From positions 5,084,001 through 5,148,000 of the forward strand of contig NC_088935.1 of assembly GCF_033473495.1 (NCBI RefSeq): a DNA stretch of 64,000 nt. The letters run 5' to 3'. The notes beneath the pieces are model-generated. The model searched no databases. It was not told where the DNA came from and saw nothing but the letters and a program-made list of their open reading frames with translations. This DNA is from Cercospora beticola. Its lineage: Eukaryota > Ascomycota > Dothideomycetes > Mycosphaerellales > Mycosphaerellaceae. Positions 11,028 through 20,892 of this stretch are shown here, piece by piece (the stretch's first letter is position 1; the number at the start of each line of letters is the position of its first letter). The translations under genes were made by a program, and so were the position numbers.

Positions 11028-12788
11028 ATGCCAGCGGACACCACTTATCACGATGATGATTTCGAGTTAGCCCCTTACGAGGACGAAAGTGTGAGCGGGA
11101 CCATCTACACCGACGATCCGGACCTTCCGCTGCCTTTGCCAGAACACGATACGAGAGCTTCCACAGAACACTTTGGTCGTGAGCCAAGGTGGTTACAGAA
11201 TACTCCTCACTGGACGAGAAATTTCTTTCGACGAGCGACCAGCAGGATGGATACTCTCAGGCCCAGATGGCTGGAAGCCCGGTCATCATCTTCATTTTGG
11301 GATTGGGTCGGGGATCTGCTCCGACCTAGATTCACGATTGGATACGTTGTATGCTGTATCGTCCTTCTCTACGTACTATACTGCTACGCATTCTGGACGC
11401 CACTTTTTGCTTCAAATTTACCGAAATATACTGGGCCGTACTCTGTGGGTGCCATTGATGTCGAAGTTCCAGTCCGCGAACCTCGGAAAATCAACGATAC
11501 GGTCTTCAAGCACAATGGAGAACCTGCTTTTGCGCTGGATACGGTCCTTTTTACGCTCTATTACCCAACTGCGCATGATTCTATGAGTTCGAGGCCAAGA
11601 CATAAATGGTTTCCGAAACCGATGAGCTTGATTGCGGAAGGGTATGCGACTGCAGCACATTTCAATAATTTCTTTTCCCGGCCACTCTTCACATTTGCGT
11701 TATGGGGGCTTGCGAGCTCAATAGATATTCCGGCCAAGGTGGATGTTCCTTTACTGGACGATGAGGAGGTCTCGCGTATGCCTGTGGTTGTGCTGAGCCA
11801 TGGCGATGTGAGTTCGAGGACGGATTATACAGCTTATTGCGGCGAGCTGGCAAGCAGAGGGATTGTGGTTGCGACCATAGAGCATCGAGATGGCAGCTGT
11901 CCTGGATCTATGGTGCATCTACCAAATGGAAAGAAGAAGAAAGTACTGCTCTCCCGAGCTGATCAATTGAAGCCAGAGCTTCTAGGCGTGGGAGTCACCA
12001 ACGACGACTGGAGATTCCAGAAACTTGCCTTCCGTGATGCTGAAATACAAGAAACCATTTCAGTTCTCCGTGATCTGGAATCTGGAAACGGTCAACAGAT
12101 TTTTAAGAATAACTACAGAAACGAAGGAAAAGATCTAGAAGACTGGCTTAATCGTCTGGATCTGTCACAGGTCATCCTGGCGGGCCACAGTTTTGGTGCC
12201 ACAGGAGCGCTTCAAGCTCTACAAACCGCCAATAAAACTTCTGATAGAGAGATCCGATTCGAGAACCCTGCTGTCGGCGGCATCATTTTCGATCCAGGCA
12301 AATCTTCAGGAAAGCTGAATACGGACATCGATGTCCCTTTACTCATCGTACACTCCGACTCCTGGTCCAAAACCTTCAGCATCTTCTACGGCCGCCCACA
12401 TTTCGACACTGTCCGCGATCTCGCACGCGACGTACTCCAACGCTGTGGTGCAACATGGTTCATGACGAGTCTCAAAACTTCGCACCCGAGCGTTACTGAC
12501 GCTCCTTTGATTGAGCCTTGGCTTCTCTCATGGACTACTGGAGCGACGATCAATGTCAGAGAAGGTCTGAAGCAGTATGTGCGGGTTAGCATGGAGTTTA
12601 TTGAGTATCTTAAGACCCGGAAACAGACTGGGTTGTTGGATATCGGTGTGACTCATGTTTCGTATGGGAATGATACGAGATCTGAGGAACAGAAGGAGAA
12701 GATTGCGAAGAAGGATATGAAGTTCTGGCAGGTTCATGTTGCGCCTGAGGCGGCGAGTTTTGAGCCGGGGAGTGATGAGGCGAAATGA
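11028..12788 (+). CDS. PAF-acetylhydrolase-like membrane hydrolase
   Basis: Intronless, 586 residues. The N-terminus is acidic and then basic, and one membrane segment sits near residues 102-122 (FTIGYVVCCIVLLYVLYCYA), giving a signal-anchored type II topology. The lumenal or extracellular catalytic part resembles platelet-activating factor acetylhydrolase / plasma phospholipase A2: FTLYYPT, VVLSHGDVSSRTDYTAYCGE with an HGxxxxR-like block, the nucleophile elbow AGHSFGATGAL with Ser near 388, a candidate Asp in LLIVHSDSWSK, and a His in KTSHPSVTDAPL. In the family these enzymes release short or oxidised acyl chains from phospholipids. The substrate here is inferred only. Confidence 0.87.
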   Translation: MPADTTYHDDDFELAPYEDESVSGTIYTDDPDLPLPLPEHDTRASTEHFGREPRWLQNTPHWTRNFFRRATSRMDTLRPRWLEARSSSSFWDWVGDLLRPRFTIGYVVCCIVLLYVLYCYAFWTPLFASNLPKYTGPYSVGAIDVEVPVREPRKINDTVFKHNGEPAFALDTVLFTLYYPTAHDSMSSRPRHKWFPKPMSLIAEGYATAAHFNNFFSRPLFTFALWGLASSIDIPAKVDVPLLDDEEVSRMPVVVLSHGDVSSRTDYTAYCGELASRGIVVATIEHRDGSCPGSMVHLPNGKKKKVLLSRADQLKPELLGVGVTNDDWRFQKLAFRDAEIQETISVLRDLESGNGQQIFKNNYRNEGKDLEDWLNRLDLSQVILAGHSFGATGALQALQTANKTSDREIRFENPAVGGIIFDPGKSSGKLNTDIDVPLLIVHSDSWSKTFSIFYGRPHFDTVRDLARDVLQRCGATWFMTSLKTSHPSVTDAPLIEPWLLSWTTGATINVREGLKQYVRVSMEFIEYLKTRKQTGLLDIGVTHVSYGNDTRSEEQKEKIAKKDMKFWQVHVAPEAASFEPGSDEAK

Positions 12789-13145
12789 TATCGATGATGA
12801 TGAGTCTTAGCGAGTACGCATGTAGCGATGCTTCCATGTCGCGTCTTTCTGCGTTCTTCCAGTGCATCATTGAATATCAAACACCATAGACTACAGTATC
12901 TTTCGACTGACGAGACGGAAGCAGAAGCATTGAGCACGGACCAGCAGTTGTCACGACAACACAAATTTACCGACAAACACCCAGCTCCTCCGGCCGTTTC
13001 GTCACCGCACTGACAGCAGAGGGCTCGACTACTGCACGCACCAATCTTCGCGACTCAGCCTTGGAATTGCACCTGGGCTGCTGTTAAGCGACCTGCCATC
13101 CTTGACCAGAGACCGCGGCCTTCACGCAACGTCTGCTCATCCGCC
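12789..13145. other. Intergenic region
   Basis: About 360 bp between two same-strand genes; no gene or structured element seen. Confidence 0.4.
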
Positions 13146-15827
13146 ATGGCCCGCCGCAGCTCTGCGCGTCTGCGCAACCAGAACACTCCAAAGCGAGTGT
13201 CGCTGTCGCACGATGCTCCCACCCGCACCCCTCGCACGCTGCCCGCGAAGCTGTCGTCGGTCGAGGAGAACGATGACATGCCAGGCGCATTTCCGACGAC
13301 GGACTCACCATCCACCGCGACCGTCTCGTACCCGAGTCTTCCCACGACCAACACACAGCCAACGGAACACCAGACGCCGACGAGGAACACCGGCATCAAG
13401 CCCGACGAGCGCGAGATGCACCCACAGCTCCACCACCAGAGCACTGCTAAGATCAGAGAGGAGGCGCGCCATCTGGGCTTCTTGAATATGGCTCCTCATA
13501 CAGAACCTGCAAAGCAGAAGGGCAGCCTCGCAGTTCTACAGGGCACTCCCACCAAGGTCCGCGACCTCGAGAAGGATGCCAAGACCCCGTCTTATCAGTT
13601 CACATTCAGCCGAGACTTCTCGCTCGAGCTCAGCCCGGAAGCAAAGAAGCTCATGTCAGAGAAGCGCGAGGAAGCTGCGCGAATTAGGGAACAAATGGTG
13701 GCCGATGGTGAGGCTCCACAAAGCATTGACGAAGTGCTCGCTGCCCGCCGAATGGCAAAGCCAAAGGGTAGATTCTCACAAGCACACATGAAGGAACAAG
13801 ACAAGATGGACTCGATCGCCAACCATGCTAGCGCTTGGAGAGCAGACCCGAGCCGCTTTAAACCCGCGAGTGAGGTCAAGCCGGCAGGTCCCAGATCGCT
13901 CAAGCGCAGCCCTTCAAAGGCGCGACTGGACGAACCTGAGAGCTCTTCGAGACCAGGATCCAGCGAAGGACCAAAGTCTGGCTCGGCTGTTAGAGGAGGC
14001 ACCTTGCCACGACCTACATCTTCCAGAGATCTAACTCGTACTGCCGGCGAGACATCCCCAGCGAAGCGCGTCAAGATCGTTGAGACTGATGACGTGTCTG
14101 TCAGTAGTCCAAAGATTGATCTGGCTGCAGAGTCCATTACCGCTACGCCAAACAAGCAGTCCAAGATTGCAACACTGTCCACGCCGACCCAGGCTTCGAT
14201 TGCCAGGGCCGCGAGCGTGAAGAGTACCAAGGCCTCCTGCAAGATTCCTGCACCGCAGTTCAAGCCTGCAGCAACGCCTCTGAAGTCTGCTCTTAAGAAG
14301 CCGACACAGTTTGTCGAGCCACAGGCCTCTACCCCGTTGCTCGCCCGCTCGCCCTCGAAAGCTTCTCTCTTCACCGCTGCCACGTCTTCTAGTGCCGCAG
14401 CACCTGTACAGAAGTCGACATCGATGATGAGCCCATCCTTTGCCCGCACTCCGGCGAAGGCCGGGCTGTCGAAGAAGAATGATGTGGGTGACCAGCAAGA
14501 AGCCACCACGAAGGAGAAGCCTGTGCCATTGCTGTCCCGCTCGCCAGCGAAGGCACCTATCACCAAGACGAATGAGGAAGATCCGTTCCAAGTTCGTCCA
14601 TCTGCTGCCGTCCCCTTGCTCTCTCGCTCGCCAGCGAAGGCACCAATCACCAAGACCAACGAGGAAGACCCGTTCCAGGCTACCGCTTCTTCTGCTGTTC
14701 CATTCCTCTCTCGTTCTCCAACGAAGCTGCCTATGGCCACCACAAGCAATGCAGAGGGAGCAGAAGAGCAGAGCACAACGACGAGCGAGCTTCTTGGCCG
14801 CTTTAATCTTCTCCGCAAGTCGCCAATGAAATCCATTCTTCGCTCACCTCAGCGTCTTTACTCCGATGACCCTTCCAAGGTTGCGGCGGGTACACATTTG
14901 GCCACGCCGCCAGGCAAAAAGGCAGCAGTGCTGAACAAGGATTTGCCTCCGGTGCCGCCTGCTACTGCCCAGACTCGGAAGCACGTCGACTTCTCCTCAT
15001 CGACCAAGGCTCGCGATGCAAAGACGCAGGATCCTGCATCAAGTTCAGAATCTAAGACTCCGACCCCGTCGCCTAAGAGTGATCGAGTGACGAAGACTAC
15101 AGCTACTCCAGTTCAAGAGACGCAGCAAGAGCCAGAACAGCAGACTAGTGCTTATCCTAGCTTGCCACTTGCTGCTCCGTCATACGATCGTGTGCCGTCA
15201 CTATCACCATCGCCTCAGAAGCGTCGGCAGACAGCAGGACCGCAGGATTTCACGTTCCGCGCAGGAGAGCAAGATATTGTCTTCGCTCAATCGCCGAATG
15301 CCCCTGCTTCTGCTGCCCGTAGCGCTCGGCCGCCCACGATCCGATATGTCTCGGCGGATGCTGCAGTGCCAGTTGCGTCGCCATTCGGCACCAAGAAGCG
15401 CAAGTTCGAATTCGAGAATCGACAGGCTGCTTCTGCGGTAGACGAGATCGTGTCACCTCCAGTCGGAACCAAGAAGCGAAAGTTCGACTTCGAGAACAAG
15501 GTCGTCACGTCTAAGCCTGACACGGATGTCGACATGGTATCTGACAAGGAGAACACGCCAGTTGTCGAGGAGAACAGGGAAGAAGAATCCGAGCGTCCGG
15601 CTAAGCGCGCGAAGCCCACCGTGCTTTCACCGAAGGCTAAGGTTGTGTCAAAGGCGGTGCCAAAAGCAGCCATGCAAACCACTGCAGCCGCGACTGCACG
15701 TCGCACCACGCTGGGTGTGAAGCCGAAAGGTGTGAAGAGTGCAAGCCCGGTGAAGAAGGCACGTCCGAGCTCGACGATCAGTCAGGCGAGGCTCGCTGCT
15801 CTGTCGCAGCCGAAGAAGCGGAACTAG
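13146..15827 (+). CDS. Large disordered, basic, repeat-containing protein
   Basis: Intronless, 893 residues, with no catalytic domain that I recognise. The start is basic (MARRSSARLRNQNTPKR). The most conserved-looking part lies near residues 80-240, with helical blocks such as SPEAKKLMSEKREEAARIRE. The rest is rich in Ser, Pro, Ala, Lys and Thr and full of SP/TP sites. It holds three tandem 29-residue units around SRSPAKAP, more distant RSPSKA copies, and two GTKKRKF(E/D)FEN units that look like nuclear localisation signals. The tail is again basic (SQARLAALSQPKKRN). A nuclear, phosphorylated, chromatin- or spindle-linked role is an inference from composition only. Confidence 0.8.
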   Translation: MARRSSARLRNQNTPKRVSLSHDAPTRTPRTLPAKLSSVEENDDMPGAFPTTDSPSTATVSYPSLPTTNTQPTEHQTPTRNTGIKPDEREMHPQLHHQSTAKIREEARHLGFLNMAPHTEPAKQKGSLAVLQGTPTKVRDLEKDAKTPSYQFTFSRDFSLELSPEAKKLMSEKREEAARIREQMVADGEAPQSIDEVLAARRMAKPKGRFSQAHMKEQDKMDSIANHASAWRADPSRFKPASEVKPAGPRSLKRSPSKARLDEPESSSRPGSSEGPKSGSAVRGGTLPRPTSSRDLTRTAGETSPAKRVKIVETDDVSVSSPKIDLAAESITATPNKQSKIATLSTPTQASIARAASVKSTKASCKIPAPQFKPAATPLKSALKKPTQFVEPQASTPLLARSPSKASLFTAATSSSAAAPVQKSTSMMSPSFARTPAKAGLSKKNDVGDQQEATTKEKPVPLLSRSPAKAPITKTNEEDPFQVRPSAAVPLLSRSPAKAPITKTNEEDPFQATASSAVPFLSRSPTKLPMATTSNAEGAEEQSTTTSELLGRFNLLRKSPMKSILRSPQRLYSDDPSKVAAGTHLATPPGKKAAVLNKDLPPVPPATAQTRKHVDFSSSTKARDAKTQDPASSSESKTPTPSPKSDRVTKTTATPVQETQQEPEQQTSAYPSLPLAAPSYDRVPSLSPSPQKRRQTAGPQDFTFRAGEQDIVFAQSPNAPASAARSARPPTIRYVSADAAVPVASPFGTKKRKFEFENRQAASAVDEIVSPPVGTKKRKFDFENKVVTSKPDTDVDMVSDKENTPVVEENREEESERPAKRAKPTVLSPKAKVVSKAVPKAAMQTTAAATARRTTLGVKPKGVKSASPVKKARPSSTISQARLAALSQPKKRN
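14523..14765 (+). repeat. Three tandem 87-bp coding repeats
   Basis: Units begin at 14523, 14610 and 14697, exactly 87 bp (29 codons) apart. The first two encode an almost identical 23-residue stretch containing LSRSPAKAPITKTNEEDPFQ. The third has diverged (FLSRSPTKLP). Nucleotide differences between units one and two are mostly silent, so the peptide looks maintained. Confidence 0.85.
15387..15500 (+). repeat. Duplicated KKRKF coding motif
   Basis: Two copies of GTKKRKF(E/D)FEN(R/K) start at 15387 and 15465, 78 bp (26 codons) apart. Each has a KKRK cluster resembling a monopartite nuclear localisation signal, next to an alternating Phe/acidic patch. Confidence 0.8.
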
Positions 15828-16434
15828 GAGTTTGATGGAGAGAAAGTGGTTTCTTCGGCCGCGGATGAAATGGATACTGGTCCATGAAGTTTGGGTGTGC
15901 ATTGTCAGCACGATGTTGCACAGCGGAGCACATGCTGCCGTGCATCCGTTGGCATAGCATGGACTGTTGTTGGGAAGAAAAGAGAAAGAGTCTTGGTGAA
16001 CAAAAGCAGACTGCGGTGTCTTTGGTCTTGGTTGTAACAGAATGTCCCTTGTTTCGTACCTTGTTGGCGGTCATCCCAATGGGGGAATACCTGAGTATCT
16101 TAGCGCGGCGCTTGGCGAAGAACTCTTTGAACATGGGTTTGGTGTGTCTGTACAGTATAGTTTATGCACAGCATAACATGCACGAATGACAACGGTTGTA
16201 TACTGCTTTTGTGCTTCTTCATGTGAATAGGATTCTGCGAGAGGAATTGTGCTCGGCTCGGTTACGGCTTTGCGTTGTGCAGCTCGCGAAGGAACGACAT
16301 GGGTGGATTCGTTCTTGGTATGCAGTGAGCTATGAGCAATGATGGCTCATTTTTGCCAAGAGAAGGGCATGGTTCAGCTGATGAGCTGACTGATTCTTGG
16401 TATTCCCGGGAGGGGAGGAGAGGAGGAGAAGGAG
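15828..16434. other. Intergenic region
   Basis: 3' flank of the disordered-protein gene. Two frames of about 100 codons here have no recognisable content. The last 30 bases are a nearly pure purine run (GGAGGGGAGGAG-like) leading into a TATA box. Confidence 0.4.
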
Positions 16435-16442
16435 TATATAAG
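16435..16442 (+). promoter_or_regulatory. TATA box candidate
   Basis: TATATAAG follows a purine-rich run and is itself followed by pyrimidine-rich sequence. That order is typical of strong, regulated TATA promoters in filamentous fungi. It points rightward toward a short ORF at 16582 and does not face either large neighbour. Confidence 0.4.
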
Positions 16443-16581
16443 AACTTGATCGTGTTTCCTTCAATATTGCTATTTTCCATTCCTCGTGCACTGCAATCAC
16501 CTCGCATCAAAACGTGTTTCTCCTTCAAATCGTGATATGTAAGTCTGCCAAATCACAGCTACCATTACTCTTTCCCCTTCA

Positions 16582-16740
16582 ATGATCGAGAATCTATTTT
16601 GCCGAGCAGAGAAGTTGAAAACCGAGCTGAACAATCTCGTTTTTGCTTCGTTGAAGACTCAATCTTGTCCGACATCGTCTGAACACAGTCCCACCCTTAC
16701 ATTCGCCTTCTCCAGACAAATTTCATGGACTTCCTGCTGA
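16582..16740 (+). CDS. Possible 52-residue small ORF
   Basis: ATG to TGA, 52 residues, 140 bp downstream of the TATA candidate and ending 28 bp before the converging amidase stop codon. It has no signal peptide or recognisable family. A GTAAGT lies between the TATA box and this ATG, so a spliced leader or a non-coding RNA is just as possible. Confidence 0.2.
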   Translation: MIENLFCRAEKLKTELNNLVFASLKTQSCPTSSEHSPTLTFAFSRQISWTSC

Positions 16741-16768
16741 CATTTTGAGTTGGAATGGCATTGCGAGT

Positions 16769-18613
16769 TTAGAATGGGCGGAAGTATTCGATCATGAACG
16801 CGCCGATGAGCGCTCCGAGGACGATGGTGTTGAGCAGAGGGGGTTGCACGTTGATGGCGTGGCCGGTAGAGCTGGGGTTCAATTAGCAGAGATTGAGCAA
16901 ATCTTGAATGAGTGTAATATCTTACGTAGTGCCATTGCTTGTCTCGTCGGAAGACTGTGTTGTTGCATTCTCCTTGACATCCGCCAGCGAAGTCTTCGGA
17001 AAGATCAAAGGCTTGAGTTTCTCGCGATTCTTAGTCCTCTGTTCGTAAGCGTAGGCATACCCGATCAGGTCTGCTTCGCTCCAAAGATCGCCCAAAAATG
17101 CCAGACCGAAAGGTACTCCAGATGCGGTTCTGACTAGGTTGCCCCGTTCATTCATGACTTTCACCGTGCTGTTGTCGTATGCGCCCATGGGAACCGTGAC
17201 GATCGGACTCCCAACAATCGCAGGCAGAGCAGCTGAGAACTGAGTCGGAAGCAGTATCGCACTAGCGTTGCTGCGCCTGAGAGCACCTAGTACGCCGCCC
17301 TCATCGCCATAGACCAGACTGTCCTGGTATGCTTGCCAGAACTCAGGACTGGTGTTGTTTGCCTTGGATGCAATTATCACATCCCAGATTAGGGTGTCAC
17401 GGTCAGGATAGTCTTCGGCTGAGTTGGATTGCGTCTGATTTCTCACATCGGATAAGTTCTTGAGTGTAGGAGTGTTTGTTAGCTCGGCGAGATATCCGGA
17501 CAGGCCGCTAGCAAAATCGCCTTGAAGCACGAGGGAGTTGTTCTGATCATATTGAAAATCCTCGAATGCTGTGAAGTTGGCATCAACGATTGTGGCTCCG
17601 GCTGCTTTTATCTGCTCGACAGCATTGTCGAAAGCTGACAGCAGCGAAGGCTCGAGGGACTCAGAGTAGAGAGCTATCACATTGTATGGAACGCCGATTC
17701 GAACTCCGCTCAGAGAATCTTCTCTACAAGCTGCAACGTAGTCTGGAATGGCGCCATCGTTTGGGATTGCGGATGTGTAGTTGTCCCTGGGATCTATCCC
17801 TGCGATGGACTGAAGAACAGTTGCCGCATCCTTGACTGTTCTTGCGATAGGGCCTATAGTATCTTGGCGCTCGGAGATCGGAACGACCAGGTATCGACTA
17901 GTGAGACCAACAGTAGGCTTAATGGCAACCACATTGTTCACTTCCGCAGGAAAGACCAGGGAACCCAGAGTTTCAGTTCCGAGGGCGGCAAAGGCGAGGC
18001 CAAGAGAGGTCGCTACAGCACTTCCGCTAGAACTGCCGTTGGGCTCCTGGTCCTCGACGTATGCGCCTTTACACTGGCCACCGTAAGCTGACCACCCAGA
18101 AGTAGTATTTGCAGACCGGAATTGCATCCACTGGCTAAGGTTGGCTTTGCCGAGCAGTATTGCACCTGCCTCCCTGAGTTTCGCAGCTACTGTGGAATCG
18201 CGAGGCACTTTGGTGCCGAGCAGGACGTAAGAGCCAGCAGTATTATTCATCGAGTCGTAAGTCGCGATATTGTCTTTCAGTAGTATTGGAATGCCATGAA
18301 GGGGCCCAAGTATGGTCCCATTGAGGCGTTGAGCATCCCTCTCGGCAGCTATTTGCAGAGCGTCGGGATTGATTTCGTTGACAATGTGCAGTGCATCCTG
18401 CACTTCTTGAATCCGTGCTAAATATGCCTGGACCAGATCCACGCTGGTGAAAAGTGAGGTACTTAGACCGGCATTAATGGCATCGAGGTCGGCATCTAGA
18501 AGATCCGGGAAGTTGTCTATGTTAGTGACGCCGTCAGTGATGGACTTCGTCCAGTCGATATCTGCAAATGCAGTTGCGCATAGCAAGGCTGATGCGAGAA
18601 ACAGATTCCTCAT
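16769..18613 (-). CDS. Secreted amidase-signature hydrolase with C-terminal membrane tail
   Basis: Exons 16926-18613 and 16769-16871 (54-bp intron, GTAAGA donor, TGCTAAT branch) give 596 residues. An N-terminal signal peptide (MRNLFLASALLCATAFA) precedes an amidase-signature domain. The Ser-cisSer-Lys triad is visible as Lys113 in LLKDNIA, Ser195 in PNGSSSGSAVA and Ser218 in GTETLGSLVFPA. The last motif departs from the usual GTDTGGS by a Leu for Gly. Many NxS/T sequons fit secretion. The small last exon adds a Thr/Ser/Gly linker and a hydrophobic helix (LLNTIVLGALIGAFMI) ending EYFRPF, so the enzyme may be tethered by a C-terminal helix. Reading through without splicing would end after NGTT. 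The substrate is unknown. Confidence 0.9.
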
Positions 18614-19129
18614 GATGACACGCAGTTCTGCTCAAGAAATATCGGTAGATGCGATGAACATTCGCGAGACGATTCCATGTCAGAGATTAACACAGTATCT
18701 GGAGTGGACTGCCAATGTTCAAGCGACTTCCTTCATATTGTACTGTACCGTGGAGGTGGGTGCCGGTTCTTTGTCATGTATGATCTTGCCTTTTTTGCAT
18801 CTGCCACGTTTGACGGCTGGCATCTCTGGGAAAGCCGATCTCGTACAATTTCTAAGGTGGTTTTCATGCTTTTTGCTAGCATGTATTCACATTCAGGTGA
18901 ATGTCTTGTGAGGTTGCAGGTGAAATTGATGGGCAGGAGTGAGCTGCGGTGATTGTAGGTCAGGTCAGGGGGTGCCGACGAGCCGAGCCGAGCTCGAGTC
19001 TATCCTATTTTGGTATCAACAACACCATGACAGCTTGCATTATTTTCGGCGATTGATCAATTCAACTTTCCTTTCACCTTCTTTTTGCACATAGAGCCTT
19101 CGTGACCCCGAATTAGGGCTTGGAGCGTG
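18614..19129. other. Divergent intergenic region (amidase / HUT1)
   Basis: About 515 bp between divergent start codons. A 154-codon frame crosses from the amidase 5' end but is antisense shadow. No gene seen. Confidence 0.4.
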
Positions 19130-20404
19130 ATGGCAAAGTCCAATGGAAGTGTGCGCCAGAGAAAGGCGAATGGCAAAGTATCAGACATTCCCGGCGCGAC
19201 GATAGCTGGCAAGAACGATGTTGCGATCCAAAGGCAGCATACAGAAAGCAGCCCGAGCATGCTCCAGCTTCTTGTATGCGTTGGAGGTATCTATGCCTCT
19301 TTGTAAGTCGTTTGATTCCCCAAGTCTTCGGGATGGCCGCTGACGAATTCGATAGCTTGACATGGGGCGTCCTCCAAGAACGAATCACGACGACAAATTA
19401 TGGCACCGACTCAAAACGAGAAGTTTTCAAGTACCCAGTGGTCATGAACACAGTACAGTCTACCTTCGCTGCCATCTTTGGTTACCTCTTCGTTCTGGCC
19501 ACCCGAAAATCGCCAACTGATCTGCCGATCATTCCAAACACACGCATCCTCTGGCCGCTGACTCTGGTGGCCTTCACATCGGCCCTGGCCTCACCATTCG
19601 GATACGCCAGTCTTCAATACGTGGACTACATCACCTTTCTTTTGGCAAAGTCCTGCAAATTGCTTCCTGTCATGTTCCTTCATGTCACGCTGTACCGGAA
19701 GAAGTATCCGTTCCAGAAGTACGCTGTGGTTGCGCTTATCACAGCTGGTGTTGCCATCTTCACGCTCCAACAACCAGCTGGAAAGAAGCACAAGGGTGCC
19801 GAAAGCAGCAGCGTCTACGGTCTTGTCTTGCTGGGGATCAATCTTCTGTTCGACGGCTTGACGAACTCCACCCAGGACGATATTTACGCCAGCTTCCGCC
19901 CATACACCGGCCAGCAGATGATGTGCGCGCTGAATGTCATGTCAACGATATTGACTTCAGTCTACTTGCTCCTACTTCCGTATCTAGCCCAGAGTGGCAT
20001 TGGTGCCGTGGTCGGCCTAGACCTTGGTAAAGGGGCTGGCGAGCTTCATGCGGCGTTGGCATTCATTCAGAGGCACCCGGCCGTGGGTTGGGACATCTTG
20101 GGCTTTGCTGCAAGTGGTGCACTCGGGCAGGTCTTCATTTGTAAGTCACAAGATAATGATGTCCCAACATCCTCGCTAATCGTGCGTAGTCATGACCCTG
20201 TCTCTCTTTGGCAGTCTGCTCTTGGTTGGAATCACGGTCACCCGAAAAATGCTGACCATGATCATCTCTGTGGTGTGGTTCGGCCACAGCTTGAATAACA
20301 TGCAGTACCTCGGTATTGGCTTAGTCTTTGGAGCGATCGGCATGGAAGGCTACTTGAGTAAAGTCGAGAAGGAGAGGAAAATGCGAGAGAAGAAGGCAGC
20401 ATAA
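19130..20404 (+). CDS. UDP-galactose transporter homolog Hut1 (SLC35B1 family)
   Basis: Exons 19130-19302, 19356-20140 and 20190-20404 give 390 residues. The introns are 53 and 49 bp with GTAAGT donors, CTGAC/CTAAT branch sites and TAG acceptors. The family mark GIYASFLTWGVLQERI is created exactly across the first splice junction, which confirms it. About eight to ten hydrophobic helices follow, including LTLVAFTSALASPFGYASLQ and, after the second junction, FMTLSLFGSLLLVG. The C-terminus is the dilysine-type tail MREKKAA, consistent with ER retrieval. Family members move UDP-sugars or exchange ATP/ADP across the ER membrane; which applies here is not visible. Confidence 0.94.
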
Positions 20405-20892
20405 AGTGAGCATGGAAACCTAGACTAAGATCGCCAGAGCCGGAGGCGTCAACCTCGAAAAACACAAGAAGAGATCCCAAATCATGGCACGCCTCGCTCG
20501 CGTGAGCATCTCCGATGGAAGGCGCAGTGCCTCATTATGGTGGTCTGATCATTCACAAGCGCAGAGAGTCGATGCTGACGTTTAAGATTGGACATCCACC
20601 ATTCGTCGACTTCAGCCAGTGGCTTGCCAAGGGTCTACACCATAGGCTGCTATCAAGCCCTCTCGCGCAATACCATGCACCGCATAGCTGAGGACGCGGG
20701 CAGTGCTTATAGTGCTAATCGTCGGAGCAAGCGTGCGGACGGCACCTACCATCGATAAGTAGTCCTTGCAGTCTCAGGCCGGTCATTCACACATCCATAC
20801 CAATTCTACGAAGGCCCATCGGTGCTCAAAAACTCGATCAGCCTCTCTCTCACTACGATTCTACGCGAGCCGCCTCCAGACATCACGCCACC
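20405..20892. other. Intergenic region
   Basis: About 490 bp between Hut1 and the P/Q-rich gene on the same strand; short frames only, no supported feature. Confidence 0.4.

Noticed and set aside
13595..14836. 413-codon antisense frame
   Set aside because: It lies wholly opposite the 893-residue repeat protein, and its Ser/Ala/Val-rich low complexity and repeats mirror that gene's tandem units.
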